Numbered from the stretch's first letter, positions 35,331 through 57,899 are shown. The stretch is 64,000 bases of DNA from Kistimonas sp964291505 (GCA_964291505.2 OZ220199.1:1612001-1676000), one strand, 5' to 3'. A program made the numbers and translations. Notes: generated by a model not told the origin, from the letters alone.

Positions 35331-36226
35331 ATGAGCTTCGGGACTGCGTTGTTCTTTGTCGCCTTGTTTGCCGGTTATGGAATAAGAGTACGCCAATCGT
35401 CAGCACTGAAACGGATTAGCCAATCGTTGCTTGCCATCACGCTGGGTATTTTATTTCTCATGGGGTACGGCTTGGGAACCCTTGAGAATATGACGGAAAA
35501 TCTCATGCTGGCGCTGGAAATGGCGTTACTGTTTCTGGTCTGTATCACACTCGCAAACCTGCTGGGGTTGTTGCCTACCATTCGAATGATTACCGGTGAG
35601 GCATCGGGTGGGCGCCCGTCGCTTATTGGGATGGCGCTGGAATCCCTGATGTTTGCCGGTATCGTTGTTGTGGGAATGATTGTAGGTATTCTTGTTAATA
35701 CGCCTTTCGCGCTACTTGAAACCGTTGCGAATGGTTTGCTGTACCTGATGTTGCTGTTAATCGGCGTGCAGCTTCGCAGCAGTGATATTGCGATCAGAGA
35801 TGTTTTGTTGAATAAAACCGGTATACGGATTGCCGCGACGGTCGTGATCACAGCATTGCTGGGTGGATTGCTGGCCGGATGGATTGCGGGTGTGCCGGTC
35901 AATGTTTCACTGGCATTGTCGTCTGGTTTTGGCTGGTACTCGCTCAGTGGCATTATGATCGGTGATCAGCTGGGGCCGGTATATGGTAGCGTGGCATTTC
36001 TGGTTGATCTCTGCCGGGAGCTGGTGGCGCTTTTGCTAATACCTTTTGCATTCGCCGCAATGCACCCATGGCGATAGGGTATGGTGGCGCAACGTCAATG
36101 GATTACACCTTGCCGGTGATTGAAAGAACGGGCGGTGTACATTGTGTCCCGGTTGCGGTGGCGAGCGGTTTTATTTTGAGTTTATCCGCACCGTTGCTGA
36201 TTCCAGTGTTTCTCGGAATCGCCTGA
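35331..36226 (+). pseudogene. lysO: lysine exporter LysO, disrupted by a single-base frameshift
   Basis: The first frame (35331-36077, 248 residues) is a multi-helix membrane protein matching LysO/YbjE, including ALSSGFGWYSLSGIMIGDQLGPVYGSVAFLVDLCREL. It then stops soon after AMHPWR. From about 36074 another frame reads AIGYGGATSMDYTLPVIERTGGVHCVPVAVASG and ends at TGA 36224-36226, precisely the missing C-terminal helices. One base is missing near 36070-36075. With it restored the protein would be about 298 residues, the normal LysO size. LysO exports lysine and toxic analogues. Either the gene has recently died or the base was lost in assembly. Confidence 0.85.
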
Positions 36227-36239
36227 ATCTATCATGTTC

Positions 36240-36290
36240 AAAGGCAGCGTGAATGGGAAGTATCTTCCTGTTCGCGCTGCCTTTTATTCT
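36240..36290. terminator. bidirectional Rho-independent terminator
   Basis: AAAGGCAGCG (36240-36249) pairs with CGCTGCCTTT (36275-36284), followed by a T-rich stretch. It sits between the convergent lysO and BtuF-like genes. Confidence 0.85.
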
Positions 36291-36296
36291 TTTATT

Positions 36297-37088
36297 TCAG
36301 TTGTGATCAACAGCCTCACGCAAAGTCGCGAAGTAATCGGCGGCCAAACGCAGTCGGCTGCCGGTCCAGCAGAACATTTCACCGTCTACCAGTTTGCAGG
36401 GAGTGTTTATGCCCGCTTCCGAAAATTCCTGACAGTGCCTGTCGCGAAATGGATAAGGATCGGAAGACAGTAACAGGATATCTGGATTCGCTTCGCGCAC
36501 ATGCTCAATCGTCACTTCCGGATAACGATCCAGATCGGCAAACACATTCACCATGCCGCAGCGTTTCAGCATTTCATCAATAAAGGTGTTTCCTGCAGCA
36601 ACACGATAAGGTTTCCGCCAGATAAAATAGGCGACACGAAGTGGACGATAGGAAGCAAGGCGGTCCATTTTGGCGCGAATCTCATCGACCAGTTGATTGG
36701 CTTTCTCTTCCCGGTTGGTCAGCTGGCCGACGGCCGTGATCATGGCAAGTGCGTCATCAAGGGTTTGGATATCACAAAGCCAGGTGGGGTATTTCTGCTG
36801 AAGTTCAACGATACCCTCTTTGTAGTTTTCTTCCTTGTTTCCCAGGATCAAATCCGGCTGCAAGGTATCAATGGCGTCGAAATCAAAAGTCTTCGGGCCG
36901 CCAATGATGGCTTTATCCTTGCGGATATTTTCCGGGTGTACACAGTAACGGGTGACGCCCACGACCCGATCTTCCAGTCCAAGATCAATGAGCAGTTCTG
37001 TCAGGGAAGGGACAAGCGATATGATCCGTGACGGTTCATCGCAGACATTCACAGGATTCTTCATTTGATCAATGAACAAACGGGTCAT
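36297..37088 (-). CDS. BtuF-like helical-backbone metal/cobalamin-binding protein
   Basis: The start at 37088 (MTRLFIDQ) has AAGGA upstream and is preferred over the in-frame start at 37157. The 263-residue product has the class III binding-protein layout: RIISLVPSLTELLIDLGLEDRVVGVTRYC, KTFDFDAIDTLQPDLILGNKEEN, a long linking helix (AMITAVGQLTNREEKANQLVDEIRAKMDRL), and NPDILLLSSDPYPF. No signal peptide is visible, unlike BtuF, so it may be cytosolic or use a cryptic signal. Corrinoid or metal-chelate binding is likely; the ligand is uncertain. Confidence 0.8.
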   Translation of the reverse strand: MTRLFIDQMKNPVNVCDEPSRIISLVPSLTELLIDLGLEDRVVGVTRYCVHPENIRKDKAIIGGPKTFDFDAIDTLQPDLILGNKEENYKEGIVELQQKYPTWLCDIQTLDDALAMITAVGQLTNREEKANQLVDEIRAKMDRLASYRPLRVAYFIWRKPYRVAAGNTFIDEMLKRCGMVNVFADLDRYPEVTIEHVREANPDILLLSSDPYPFRDRHCQEFSEAGINTPCKLVDGEMFCWTGSRLRLAADYFATLREAVDHN

Positions 37089-37212
37089 GTCAGATTCCTT
37101 GTGCAGGGAAAAACGGCTTGGAAAGTTACGAAGGCGGCGAACAATAAGATAAAGCACATGGGTTTAAAAGAAGGCGTGCAGTCTCGAACAATAATAAGGC
37201 GCAAGTTGCCTA

Positions 37213-37399
37213 TTGCTATCTCTCGATGTCTCTATATAATTCGCCTCCGTTGTCTGCGACGCATGCTTCTGATCACTGCACCAAGCAGTGGTTGACAGCG
37301 AAAGCAAACGCTGTAGAATGCGCCGCCTGTCAACGAGCTTCGCTCTCCGGTTCACCGGGTGAAACAAGCGCTTGACACTGAAGTCCGCCACTGTAGAAT
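37213..37399 (+). promoter_or_regulatory. tandem promoters of rRNA operon 1
   Basis: Two clear sigma-70 promoters: TTGACA 37292-37297 with TAGAAT 37314-37319, and TTGACA 37372-37377 with TAGAAT 37394-37399, each with a 16-base spacer and a GC-rich discriminator typical of stringently controlled rRNA promoters. A third TATAAT at 37235-37240 has only a weak -35. Confidence 0.85.
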
Positions 37400-37460
37400 G
37401 GCGGCCTCGCTGAAACGGACAAGGTTCTCGGAACGCAGTCTGAATCATTTTCAGCGATGA

Positions 37461-37495
37461 GTTCTTTAACAAATTATCAAGCAATTCGTGTGGGC
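37461..37495 (+). promoter_or_regulatory. rRNA antitermination site (boxA region), operon 1
   Basis: GTTCTTTAACA, close to the boxA consensus, in the 16S leader, followed by GTGTGGGCGC. The same element recurs in the leaders of operons 2 (43486) and 3 (49342). Confidence 0.7.
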
Positions 37496-37641
37496 GCTTG
37501 CTCGGATGAGAAAAGTTATTTCTTCGGAAATAACCAAAGATTTTCATCATGAGTAAGCACCACTTGTTAATTCATTACGATTGATAGGTAGTTCTTGCGA
37601 ACTGATGAGCCAGATTTGATGCCTTAAGCATCACACGATTT

Positions 37642-39182
<1,541 letters not shown>

Positions 39183-39280
39183 ATCGAAATTCTCATTTCG
39201 GGTAAGCGTCCACACGAATTGCTTGATAATTGTTAATGGCGACTTTGCTCTTTAATAAAGTGTGTTTAGTGAATGCGTTT

Positions 39281-39357
<77 letters not shown>

Positions 39358-39391
39358 CTTTACTCCGGTAAGGTGGTGAAGCATTGAATAA

Positions 39392-39467
39392 GGGGCCATA
39401 GCTCAGCTGGGAGAGCGCCTGCCTTGCACGCAGGAGGTCTGCGGTTCGATCCCGCATGGCTCCACCA
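39392..39467 (+). tRNA. tRNA-Ala (anticodon TGC) in 16S-23S spacer 1
   Basis: GGGGCCATAGCTCAGCTGG start, anticodon loop CTTGCAC with TGC, GGTTCGATCCC T-arm and TCCACCA end. It follows tRNA-Ile. Confidence 0.97.
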
Positions 39468-39718
39468 TTTCGAAACAAACCCATTCCCTAAACATATTTA
39501 AAAAGCTTTCTCTGGAAAGCTTTTTTGTTCTTTAAAAATTTGGAATCTGAAAATTTTACTGTTGCTGAGCACTCTCAAGCAAACGATCTGGCGATCGTAT
39601 AGTAAATCCAACGCACTTAAAGGTAGCGTTGGTCTAGGCGTTTGATCATCAAGATGATCCTGACTTAATGAAGTAACTTCGGTTATTGAATTAATTCAGA
39701 AATTGTTTTGGGTTATAT

Positions 39719-42620
<2,902 letters not shown>

Positions 42621-42752
42621 ATAACGCCAAAGCGATTTGAACGCCAACGACACAGATCGTTGAGAGTGTGTAGCGCAGTAAATTCAACAGATTCCGGAGA
42701 GAGTGAAAAGAGATTCAACTAAAGAATCAACTTTCATTGTCTCAACCAGTTT

Positions 42753-42870
42753 TGTCTGGCGACCATAGAGTATTGGCCCCACCTGATCCCATCCCGAACT
42801 CAGCAGTGAAACGATACATCGCCGATGGTAGTGTGGGGTCTCCCCATGTGAGAGTAGGTCATCGCCAGGC
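42753..42870 (+). rRNA. rrf: 5S ribosomal RNA, operon 1
   Basis: TGTCTGGCGACCATAG to GTAGGTCATCGCCAGGC; ends pair as helix I; the conserved CCCATCCCGAACTC loop is present. Confidence 0.95.
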
Positions 42871-42880
42871 TTTAATTGAG

Positions 42881-42914
42881 AAAACCCTGATCAGGCAACT
42901 GGTCAGGGTTTTTG
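42881..42914 (+). terminator. Rho-independent terminator of rRNA operon 1
   Basis: AAAACCCTGA pairs with TCAGGGTTTT and is followed by T residues, directly after the 5S gene. Confidence 0.88.
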
Positions 42915-42940
42915 CTTTGGGTCGTAAAACTTTTTAGCTT

Positions 42941-43084
42941 ACTTCTCACTTCTCACTTCTCACTTCTCACTTCTCACTTCTCACTTCTCACTTCTCACTT
43001 CTCACTTCTCACTTCTCACTTCTCACTTCTCACTTCTCATCTCACTTCTCACTTCTCACTTCTCACTTCTCATTTCTCATTTCT
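42941..43084. repeat. 7-bp tandem repeat (ACTTCTC unit), about 20 copies
   Basis: Near-perfect direct tandem of a heptamer with one short interruption (CATCTCAC) and an A-to-AT drift (CATTTCTC) at the right end. It lies between rRNA operon 1 and the promoters of operon 2. Open frames across it are repeat artefacts. Confidence 0.95.
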
Positions 43085-43212
43085 TGCGGCCGGATCCATT
43101 GAGCCAGATCTTCAGAGATTCCCTGGAGAGTTCGTTTTGTCTGTTAATTAACCAATATCCGTCCTGGTGGGGCTGAAACGTTTGTATTTGTACGTAAATC
43201 TTTCAACCGCCG

Positions 43213-43424
43213 TTGAAATGCACGTCGATGCGCCTATAATTCGCCTCCTGTTGCGGTCAGCTTCTTAGCGACCCGGTCGTCAAACGTCGAATTATCCACA
43301 GGATGAAACGAGCGATTGACACAAGGCCGAAACGCTGTAGAATGCGCCGCCTGTCAACGAGCTTCGCTCTCCGGTTTCACCGGGTGAAACAAGCGCTTGA
43401 CACTGAAGTCCGCCGCTGTAGAAT
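43213..43424 (+). promoter_or_regulatory. triple promoter of rRNA operon 2
   Basis: Three -35/-10 pairs with 16-base spacers: TTGAAA 43213 / TATAAT 43235, TTGACA 43316 / TAGAAT 43338, TTGACA 43397 / TAGAAT 43419. Confidence 0.85.
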
Positions 43425-43666
43425 GGCGGCCTCGCTGAAACGGACAAGGTTCTCGAAACGCAGTCTGAATCATTTTCAGCGATGAGTTCTTTAACAAATT
43501 ATCAAGCAATTCGTGTGGGCGCTTGCTCGGATGAGAAAAGTTATTTCTTCGGAAATAACCAAAGATTTTCATCATGAGTAAGCACCACTTGTTAATTCAT
43601 TACGATTGATAGGTAGTTCTTGCGAACTGATGAGCCAGATTTGATGCCTTAAGCATCACACGATTT

Positions 43667-45207
<1,541 letters not shown>

Positions 45208-45479
45208 ATCGAAATTCTCATTTCGGGTAAGCGTCCACACGAATTGCTTGATTGGATAACAGCGTAAGCTGATTGTCCTTTCATTTGTTCTTTAAAAATT
45301 TGGAATCTGAAAATTTTACTGTTGCTGAGCACTCTCAAGCAAACGATCTGGCGATCGTAATAGTAAATCCAACGCACTTAAAGGTAGCGTTGGTCTAGGC
45401 GTTTGATCATCAAGATGATCCTGACTTAATGAAGTAACTTCGGTTATTGAATTAATTCAGAAATTGTTTTGGGTTATAT
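45208..45479 (+). other. 16S-23S spacer of operon 2, no tRNA
   Basis: About 270 bases. The tRNA-Ile/tRNA-Ala block of operon 1 is replaced by a short segment around GATAACAGCGTAAGCTGATTG. A boxA-like GTTCTTTAAAAA is present before the 23S gene. Confidence 0.85.
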
Positions 45480-48381
<2,902 letters not shown>

Positions 48382-48513
48382 ATAACGCCAAAGCGATTTG
48401 AACGCCAACGACGCAGATCGTTGAGAGTGTGTAGCGCAGTAAATTCAACAGATTCCGGAGAGAGTGAAAAGAGATTCAATAAAAGAATCAACTTTCATTG
48501 TCTCAACCAGTTT

Positions 48514-48631
48514 TGTCTGGCGACCATAGAGTATTGGCCCCACCTGATCCCATCCCGAACTCAGCAGTGAAACGATACATCGCCGATGGTAGTGTGGGGT
48601 CTCCCCATGTGAGAGTAGGTCATCGCCAGGC
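48514..48631 (+). rRNA. rrf: 5S ribosomal RNA, operon 2
   Basis: Same sequence as the operon 1 gene by eye, with the same flanking terminator. Confidence 0.95.
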
Positions 48632-48641
48632 TTTAATTGAG

Positions 48642-48675
48642 AAAACCCTGATCAGGCAACTGGTCAGGGTTTTTG
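48642..48675 (+). terminator. Rho-independent terminator of rRNA operon 2
   Basis: Same AAAACCCTGA/TCAGGGTTTT hairpin with T tail as after operon 1. Confidence 0.88.
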
Positions 48676-48701
48676 CTTTGGGTCGTAAAACTTTTTAGCT
48701 T

Positions 48702-48939
48702 ACTTCTCACTTCTCACTTCTCACTTCTCACTTCTCACTTACTCACTTCTCACTTCTCACTTCTCACTTCTCACTTCTCACTTCTCACTTCTCACTTCTC
48801 ACTTCTCACTTCTCACTTCTCACTTCTCACTTCTCACTTCTCACTTCTCACTTCTCACTTCTCACTTCTCACTTCTCACTTCTCATTTCTCATTTCTCAT
48901 TTCTCATTTCTCATTTCTCATTTCTCATTTCTCATTTCT
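48702..48939. repeat. 7-bp tandem repeat (ACTTCTC unit), about 33 copies
   Basis: The same heptamer array as at 42941 but longer, with a different interruption (CTTACTCACTTC) and a run of about eight ATTTCTC variant units at its right end. It sits at the equivalent place between operons 2 and 3. Confidence 0.95.
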
Positions 48940-49067
48940 TGCGGCCGGATCCATTGAGCCAGATCTTCAGAGATTCCCTGGAGAGTTCGTTTTGTCTGTT
49001 AATTAACCAATATCCGTCCTGGTGGGGCTGAAACGTTTGTATTTGTACGTAAATCTTTCAACCGCCG

Positions 49068-49279
49068 TTGAAATGCACGTCGATGCGCCTATAATTCGCC
49101 TCCTGTTGCGGTCAGCTTCTTAGCGACCCGGTCGTCAAACGCCGAATTATCCACAGGATGAAACGAGCGATTGACACAAGGCCGAAACGCTGTAGAATGC
49201 GCCGCCTGTCAACGAGCTTCGCTCTCCGGTTTCACCGGGTGAAACAAGCGCTTGACACTGAAGTCCGCCACTGTAGAAT
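49068..49279 (+). promoter_or_regulatory. triple promoter of rRNA operon 3
   Basis: TTGAAA 49068 / TATAAT 49090, TTGACA 49171 / TAGAAT 49193, TTGACA 49252 / TAGAAT 49274; 16-base spacers as in operon 2. Confidence 0.85.
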
Positions 49280-49522
49280 GGCGGCCTCGCTGAAACGGAC
49301 AAGGTTCTTCGGAACGCAGTCTGAATCATTTTCAGCGATGAGTTCTTTAACAAATTATCAAGCAATTCGTGTGGGCGCTTGCTCGGATGAGAAAAGTTAT
49401 TTCTTCGGAAATAACCAAAGATTTTCATCATGAGTAAGCACCACTTGTTAATTCATTACGATTGATAGGTAGTTCTTGCGAACTGATGAGCCAGATTTGA
49501 TGCCTTAAGCATCACACGATTT

Positions 49523-51063
<1,541 letters not shown>

Positions 51064-51335
51064 ATCGAAATTCTCATTTCGGGTAAGCGTCCACACGAAT
51101 TGCTTGATTGGATAACAGCGTAAGCTGATTGTCCTTTCATTTGTTCTTTAAAAATTTGGAATCTGAAAATTTTACTGTTGCTGAGCACTCTCAAGCAAAC
51201 GATCTGGCGATCGTAATAGTAAATCCAACGCACTTAAAGGTAGCGTTGGTCTAGGCGTTTGATCATCAAGATGATCCTGACTTAATGAAGTAACTTCGGT
51301 TATTGAATTAATTCAGAAATTGTTTTGGGTTATAT
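51064..51335 (+). other. 16S-23S spacer of operon 3, no tRNA
   Basis: Matches the spacer of operon 2; no tRNA gene. Confidence 0.85.
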
Positions 51336-54237
<2,902 letters not shown>

Positions 54238-54369
54238 ATAACGCCAAAGCGATTTGAACGCCAACGACGCAGATCGTTGAGAGTGTGTAGCGCAGTAAAT
54301 AATCAGATTCCGGAGAGAGTGAAAAGAGATTCAATAAACAGAATCAACCTTCATTGTCTCAACCAGTTT

Positions 54370-54487
54370 TGTCTGGCGACCATAGAGTATTGGCCCCACC
54401 TGATCCCATCCCGAACTCAGCAGTGAAACGATACATCGCCGATGGTAGTGTGGGGTCTCCCCATGTGAGAGTAGGTCATCGCCAGGC
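54370..54487 (+). rRNA. rrf: 5S ribosomal RNA, operon 3, first copy
   Basis: Same sequence type as operons 1 and 2. It is not followed by the usual terminator but by a 43-base spacer and a second 5S gene. Confidence 0.95.
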
Positions 54488-54530
54488 TTTAAATTTCGCA
54501 AAGCGTCCAGATGACGATTTGCCACAGAAT

Positions 54531-54648
54531 TGCTTGACGGCAATAGAGAAGTGGAACCACCCGATTCCATCCCGAACTCGGAAGTGAAACGCTTTATCGC
54601 CGATGGTAGTGTGGGGTCTCCCCATGTGAGAGTAGGTCACCGTCAAGC
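54531..54648 (+). rRNA. rrf: 5S ribosomal RNA, operon 3, second divergent copy
   Basis: TGCTTGACGGC...CACCGTCAAGC: helix I strands have both changed and still pair. The segment CATCCCGAACTCGGAAGTGAAACG and the distal half (CGCCGATGGTAGTGTGGGG) match 5S rRNA, but the first half differs clearly from the other three copies (AAGTGGAACCACCCGATT). The length is preserved at 118 bases. Confidence 0.92.
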
Positions 54649-54659
54649 GTCTAAATCAG

Positions 54660-54690
54660 AAACCCCGTGGCATTTGCTACGGGGTTTTTT
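54660..54690 (+). terminator. Rho-independent terminator of rRNA operon 3
   Basis: AACCCCGT (54661-54668) pairs with ACGGGGTT (54679-54686), followed by TTTT. The stem sequence differs from the terminators of operons 1 and 2. Confidence 0.88.
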
Positions 54691-54824
54691 GCTATCTGAA
54701 TCCCATCAAACTTTCTGTGTGACTGCTGTTCTTGCGAATTTGAAGGTTGCTTACTTTTCAGGTGATTTGAGTACATTACTCTACTAACAGCATTTTTCGT
54801 TGATGCCACGCTAGAAACAGGTGG

Positions 54825-55595
54825 TTAACGGAACAAGCTGACATTGGATTGCCAGTGTATTACCCGTGCTTCTAGCCAGTTCCAGAATACCATCACGCTT
54901 AGTCCAATCAGGCTGAGTATCAATACCCCTGCAAATAGAATATCCATTTGTGCCATACCACCGGCGGCCAGGATCAATGAACCAATGCCTTCCTGTGCCC
55001 CCAACATTTCCGCAGCGACGAGAACAATCAGCGCGATAGGGGTTGTCAGTCGAAAGGCAAGGAATAAACCGGGATAGGCGCCTGGCAGGATGATATGTCG
55101 AATAATCGTTTTCTTTGAAAGCTGGAAACTCCAGCCCATATCCACAAGATTACCAGGAACGGCTTTAACACCCTGATAGACACAGAATAGGGTTGGGAAA
55201 AGTACGCCTGCCATGATGGTGATGATGCGTGAACTGTCTCCAATACCAAACAAAATAATGAATAGTGGGAAGAGCGCGATTTTTGGTATTGGGAAAATCA
55301 ACGCCAGCCAGGGAATGAATAGATAAAAGAGCCGGCGTGATACAGCCAGCAAGATGCCCAGTGTGGCACCAATGCCTATGCCCAGTAACCAACCTGGTAG
55401 CAACCTGCCCAGTGAAGCAACGGTATGGCGTCCCAGTTCACCGGAGAGCAGTAAATCATAAAATGTTGCCAGTATTTGCAAAGGAGACGGGATTAAGCCT
55501 CCTGCCCTGAAGATACTAACGCATTGCCATAGTGATAAGCCAATAAACAGGCTGAGTAGTGAGATCAGCCATCCACGCCTTCTATTCTCAATCAA
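54825..55595 (-). CDS. ABC transporter permease (SsuC/TauC type)
   Basis: A 256-residue inner-membrane permease with about six hydrophobic segments and the EAA-type loop (VLVAAEMLGAQEGIGSLILAAGG) that docks the ATPase. The family imports nitrate, sulfonates, taurine, or thiamine-precursor pyrimidines. Last gene of the operon; four bases separate it from the ATPase gene. Confidence 0.9.
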   Translation of the reverse strand: MIENRRRGWLISLLSLFIGLSLWQCVSIFRAGGLIPSPLQILATFYDLLLSGELGRHTVASLGRLLPGWLLGIGIGATLGILLAVSRRLFYLFIPWLALIFPIPKIALFPLFIILFGIGDSSRIITIMAGVLFPTLFCVYQGVKAVPGNLVDMGWSFQLSKKTIIRHIILPGAYPGLFLAFRLTTPIALIVLVAAEMLGAQEGIGSLILAAGGMAQMDILFAGVLILSLIGLSVMVFWNWLEARVIHWQSNVSLFR

Positions 55596-55599
55596 TGAG

Positions 55600-56352
55600 T
55601 TACCTCACTATCTGTCGGTCGCTGACCTGTACTTCTTTTTGCAGTTGTCGCCAGACTTCGGATTTCAATTTATCCCGTTGTGTAGGCGAGATTGAGTCTG
55701 GCAAATCCATGCAATGGAGAACCCTCGCTGGCCCTGAAGATAACAACAACAGCTGGTCTGCCAGATCAAAGGCATCGTCCAGTTGATGGGTGATCAGAAT
55801 GCGAGTTATTGGCCATTGTTTGCATAGCCTTTGATATTCCCCAATTAATAATTCGCGGGTTTGGCCGTCGATAGCCGAGAAGGGTTCATCCAGCAACAGA
55901 AGCGACGGATGAATGGCCATGGCTCGAGCCAGACCTGCACGCTGTTGCATGCCACCAGACAGCTGATAAGGAAATGCATCAGCAAAAGGCAGCAGCCCCG
56001 TCAGCGTTAAGACTTCATGGATACGTTCTGTAATGGCGTCGTGAGGTAGCCTTTGTGGGCGCAGGACTAGCGCAATATTGTCATGCACCGTCAGCCATGG
56101 CAGGAGGCAGAAGTCTTGAAATACATAGCCTGTAATCAACGTATGAGGAGCCGGGGTAATGCTACCGGTATCTGGTTGAATCAGGCCCGCGATCAACTTC
56201 AGTAGTGTGCTTTTGCCGCTACCTGAAGGCCCCAGTATGGCCGTCGTTTTTCCCTCGAGGAAAGCTATGTTGATATTGTCTAGCACGATGCGGTCGCCAT
56301 AGGAGAAACTGAGATGGCGGACATTCAGTGCGATGTTAGTACATCTATTCAT
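55600..56352 (-). CDS. ABC transporter ATP-binding protein (SsuB/TauB type)
   Basis: A 250-residue ATPase: Walker A AILGPSGSGKSTLLKLIAG (about 39-57), Q-loop YVFQDFCLLPWLTV, signature LSGGMQQRAGLARAMAI, Walker B LLLLDEPFSAIDG and the H-loop LITHQ. It powers uptake by the neighbouring permease. Its start overlaps the stop of the binding-protein gene by four bases. Confidence 0.95.
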   Translation of the reverse strand: MNRCTNIALNVRHLSFSYGDRIVLDNINIAFLEGKTTAILGPSGSGKSTLLKLIAGLIQPDTGSITPAPHTLITGYVFQDFCLLPWLTVHDNIALVLRPQRLPHDAITERIHEVLTLTGLLPFADAFPYQLSGGMQQRAGLARAMAIHPSLLLLDEPFSAIDGQTRELLIGEYQRLCKQWPITRILITHQLDDAFDLADQLLLLSSGPARVLHCMDLPDSISPTQRDKLKSEVWRQLQKEVQVSDRQIVR

Positions 56353-57395
56353 AGTGTGGTGAAGCTGGAAACCAATGGCTTATCAATCACCTGATCTAAG
56401 GTGACTCGACGGTTGACCATTCCCTGCTGCTGATACCAGCGAAGTTGTTCTTCAACGCTCTTCAAGTCCAGTCGTGCATCAATATCCATATAGAGGGGAT
56501 AGCGCACCATTTGTTCTGCCGTCATCACAGGCGCGATGAACCGCTGCATGCTTTCGGTCACCTGACGTAGAGGCTGTTTGCCGTCGGACAGATTCTTGAG
56601 ATTGGTTTCCGGTGATACCTGATTGAAGTTTTCATGATAGAGACAGCTGCCTTTTCTAAAGGCGCGAAGAAATTTCTCAACTGTTTGGCGATCCTTGGCA
56701 AGCAGACGCGATGACACCAGAAGCCCGGTGACTTGCCAAGGCGACTCTTTACCTACCCATCCGATGATGTGCCCATTGCTTTTCTTTTCCATACTGTGTG
56801 CCAGCATGCCAGGGACGATGGAGCTGTCTACCCGGTCTGTGGCCAGCGCCGTGAATATTTCAGGAAAACTATGTAGTGGTATTGGCTTGATACTGTTAAG
56901 GGGAAAGGCATATTTGTCGGCAATTCTACCTGCCGTGTAGTGCAGGGTGGAACCGATGTCGGTGACTGCCAGACTATGGCCGGCCAGTTGCTTGGAATGG
57001 CGTAGCCCTTCGTTCCAGGCTTTATTGGAAACGACTATGGCAGAGCCTTCCCAGCCGGGCTCTTCCCTGAAATTCCCGGCTATCAGTTTGAGCTTGCCGT
57101 GTCCGGCCAGATTGAAGACGGCTGCGGTGATGCCCGTCAGCCCGATATCCACATCGTCTGAGGCGACAGCAAGGGCAATTTTCTGGGCTGAAGGAAAGAT
57201 CAGAAATTCGGTAGTGATACCTTCGTCATCGAAATAACCAAAATCCTTTGCAAGCTGGAATACACTGCCGGATTGCAGGCTTAAAGTACCCAGCCGCAGG
57301 TGAACAGGTTTGTCTGCCGCATGTCCGTATCTAGGCAATAAAAGGCCTATTCCCAGTGATAGCAGCAGGGAAAACAAGATTCTGAATCGTTGCAA
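56349..57395 (-). CDS. ABC transporter substrate-binding protein (NMT1/SsuA-like)
   Basis: A 348-residue periplasmic protein with signal peptide MQRFRILFSLLLSLGIGLLLPRYGHA. Features of the NMT1/THI5/SsuA group: LRLGTLSLQSGSVFQLAKDFGYFDDEGITTEF, DDVDIGLTGITAAV, and GHSLAVTDIGSTLHYTAGRIADKY. The ligand is not clear from sequence; sulfonate, nitrate or HMP-like pyrimidine are options. First gene of the three-gene minus-strand operon. Confidence 0.88.
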   Translation of the reverse strand: MQRFRILFSLLLSLGIGLLLPRYGHAADKPVHLRLGTLSLQSGSVFQLAKDFGYFDDEGITTEFLIFPSAQKIALAVASDDVDIGLTGITAAVFNLAGHGKLKLIAGNFREEPGWEGSAIVVSNKAWNEGLRHSKQLAGHSLAVTDIGSTLHYTAGRIADKYAFPLNSIKPIPLHSFPEIFTALATDRVDSSIVPGMLAHSMEKKSNGHIIGWVGKESPWQVTGLLVSSRLLAKDRQTVEKFLRAFRKGSCLYHENFNQVSPETNLKNLSDGKQPLRQVTESMQRFIAPVMTAEQMVRYPLYMDIDARLDLKSVEEQLRWYQQQGMVNRRVTLDQVIDKPLVSSFTTL

Positions 57396-57539
57396 AGGTG
57401 CTCTTACCGCAATTTTCTAGCCATGGAATCTCAGGTCTGGACGACAGCGCCACCAGAGTATAGTCTCAATCCGTCAGCTCGCACGGCGCCTGCGGTGCAG
57501 CGTGTTTCCCCATAACAATAAAAAGACGGAGAACCGGTT

Positions 57540-57857
57540 ATGGCTGAGGAATCCATCCACTCATTTCGTGAGTTTTATCCTTACTATCTGAACGAACATA
57601 GTCACCCTGTCTGCCGGGGGTTGCACTATGTGGGCAGTCTTCTGGTGCTGTTATTGCTGGGCTATTCCCTGATTTCTGGCGAACTTGTATGGCTGTTTGC
57701 CCTGCCGGTTGTGGGTTATGGGTTTGCTTGGGTTGGGCACTTTGTGTTTGAGAAGAATCGGCCAGCCACCTTCCGCTATCCGCTGTACAGCTTCATGGCT
57801 GACTGGGTCATGTTGGCAGAGTTCCTATCAGGACGCTCCCGGCATAAAACGCAGTAA
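57540..57857 (+). CDS. DUF962 (Mpo1-like) membrane protein
   Basis: A 105-residue protein with HSFREFYPYYLNEHSHPVCRGLHYVGSL and a later GHFVFEKNRPATFRYPLYSFMADW, the His-containing motifs of the DUF962/Mpo1 family. Yeast Mpo1 is an iron-dependent dioxygenase of fatty acid alpha-oxidation. Two or three membrane segments are expected. GGAG precedes the ATG. Confidence 0.88.
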   Translation: MAEESIHSFREFYPYYLNEHSHPVCRGLHYVGSLLVLLLLGYSLISGELVWLFALPVVGYGFAWVGHFVFEKNRPATFRYPLYSFMADWVMLAEFLSGRSRHKTQ

Positions 57858-57899
57858 TTTGGTAAACTGCCGCCGTTTCAAACCCTGATTGAGTTCCTG

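Noticed and set aside
42912..43151. Open frame with repeated LLTSHFS heptapeptide across the minisatellite
   Set aside because: It is a translation artefact of a 7-bp tandem repeat with no ribosome binding site, overlapping an rRNA terminator.
48702..48939. Possible CRISPR array in the short repeats
   Set aside because: Units are contiguous 7-mers with no spacers and no cas genes.
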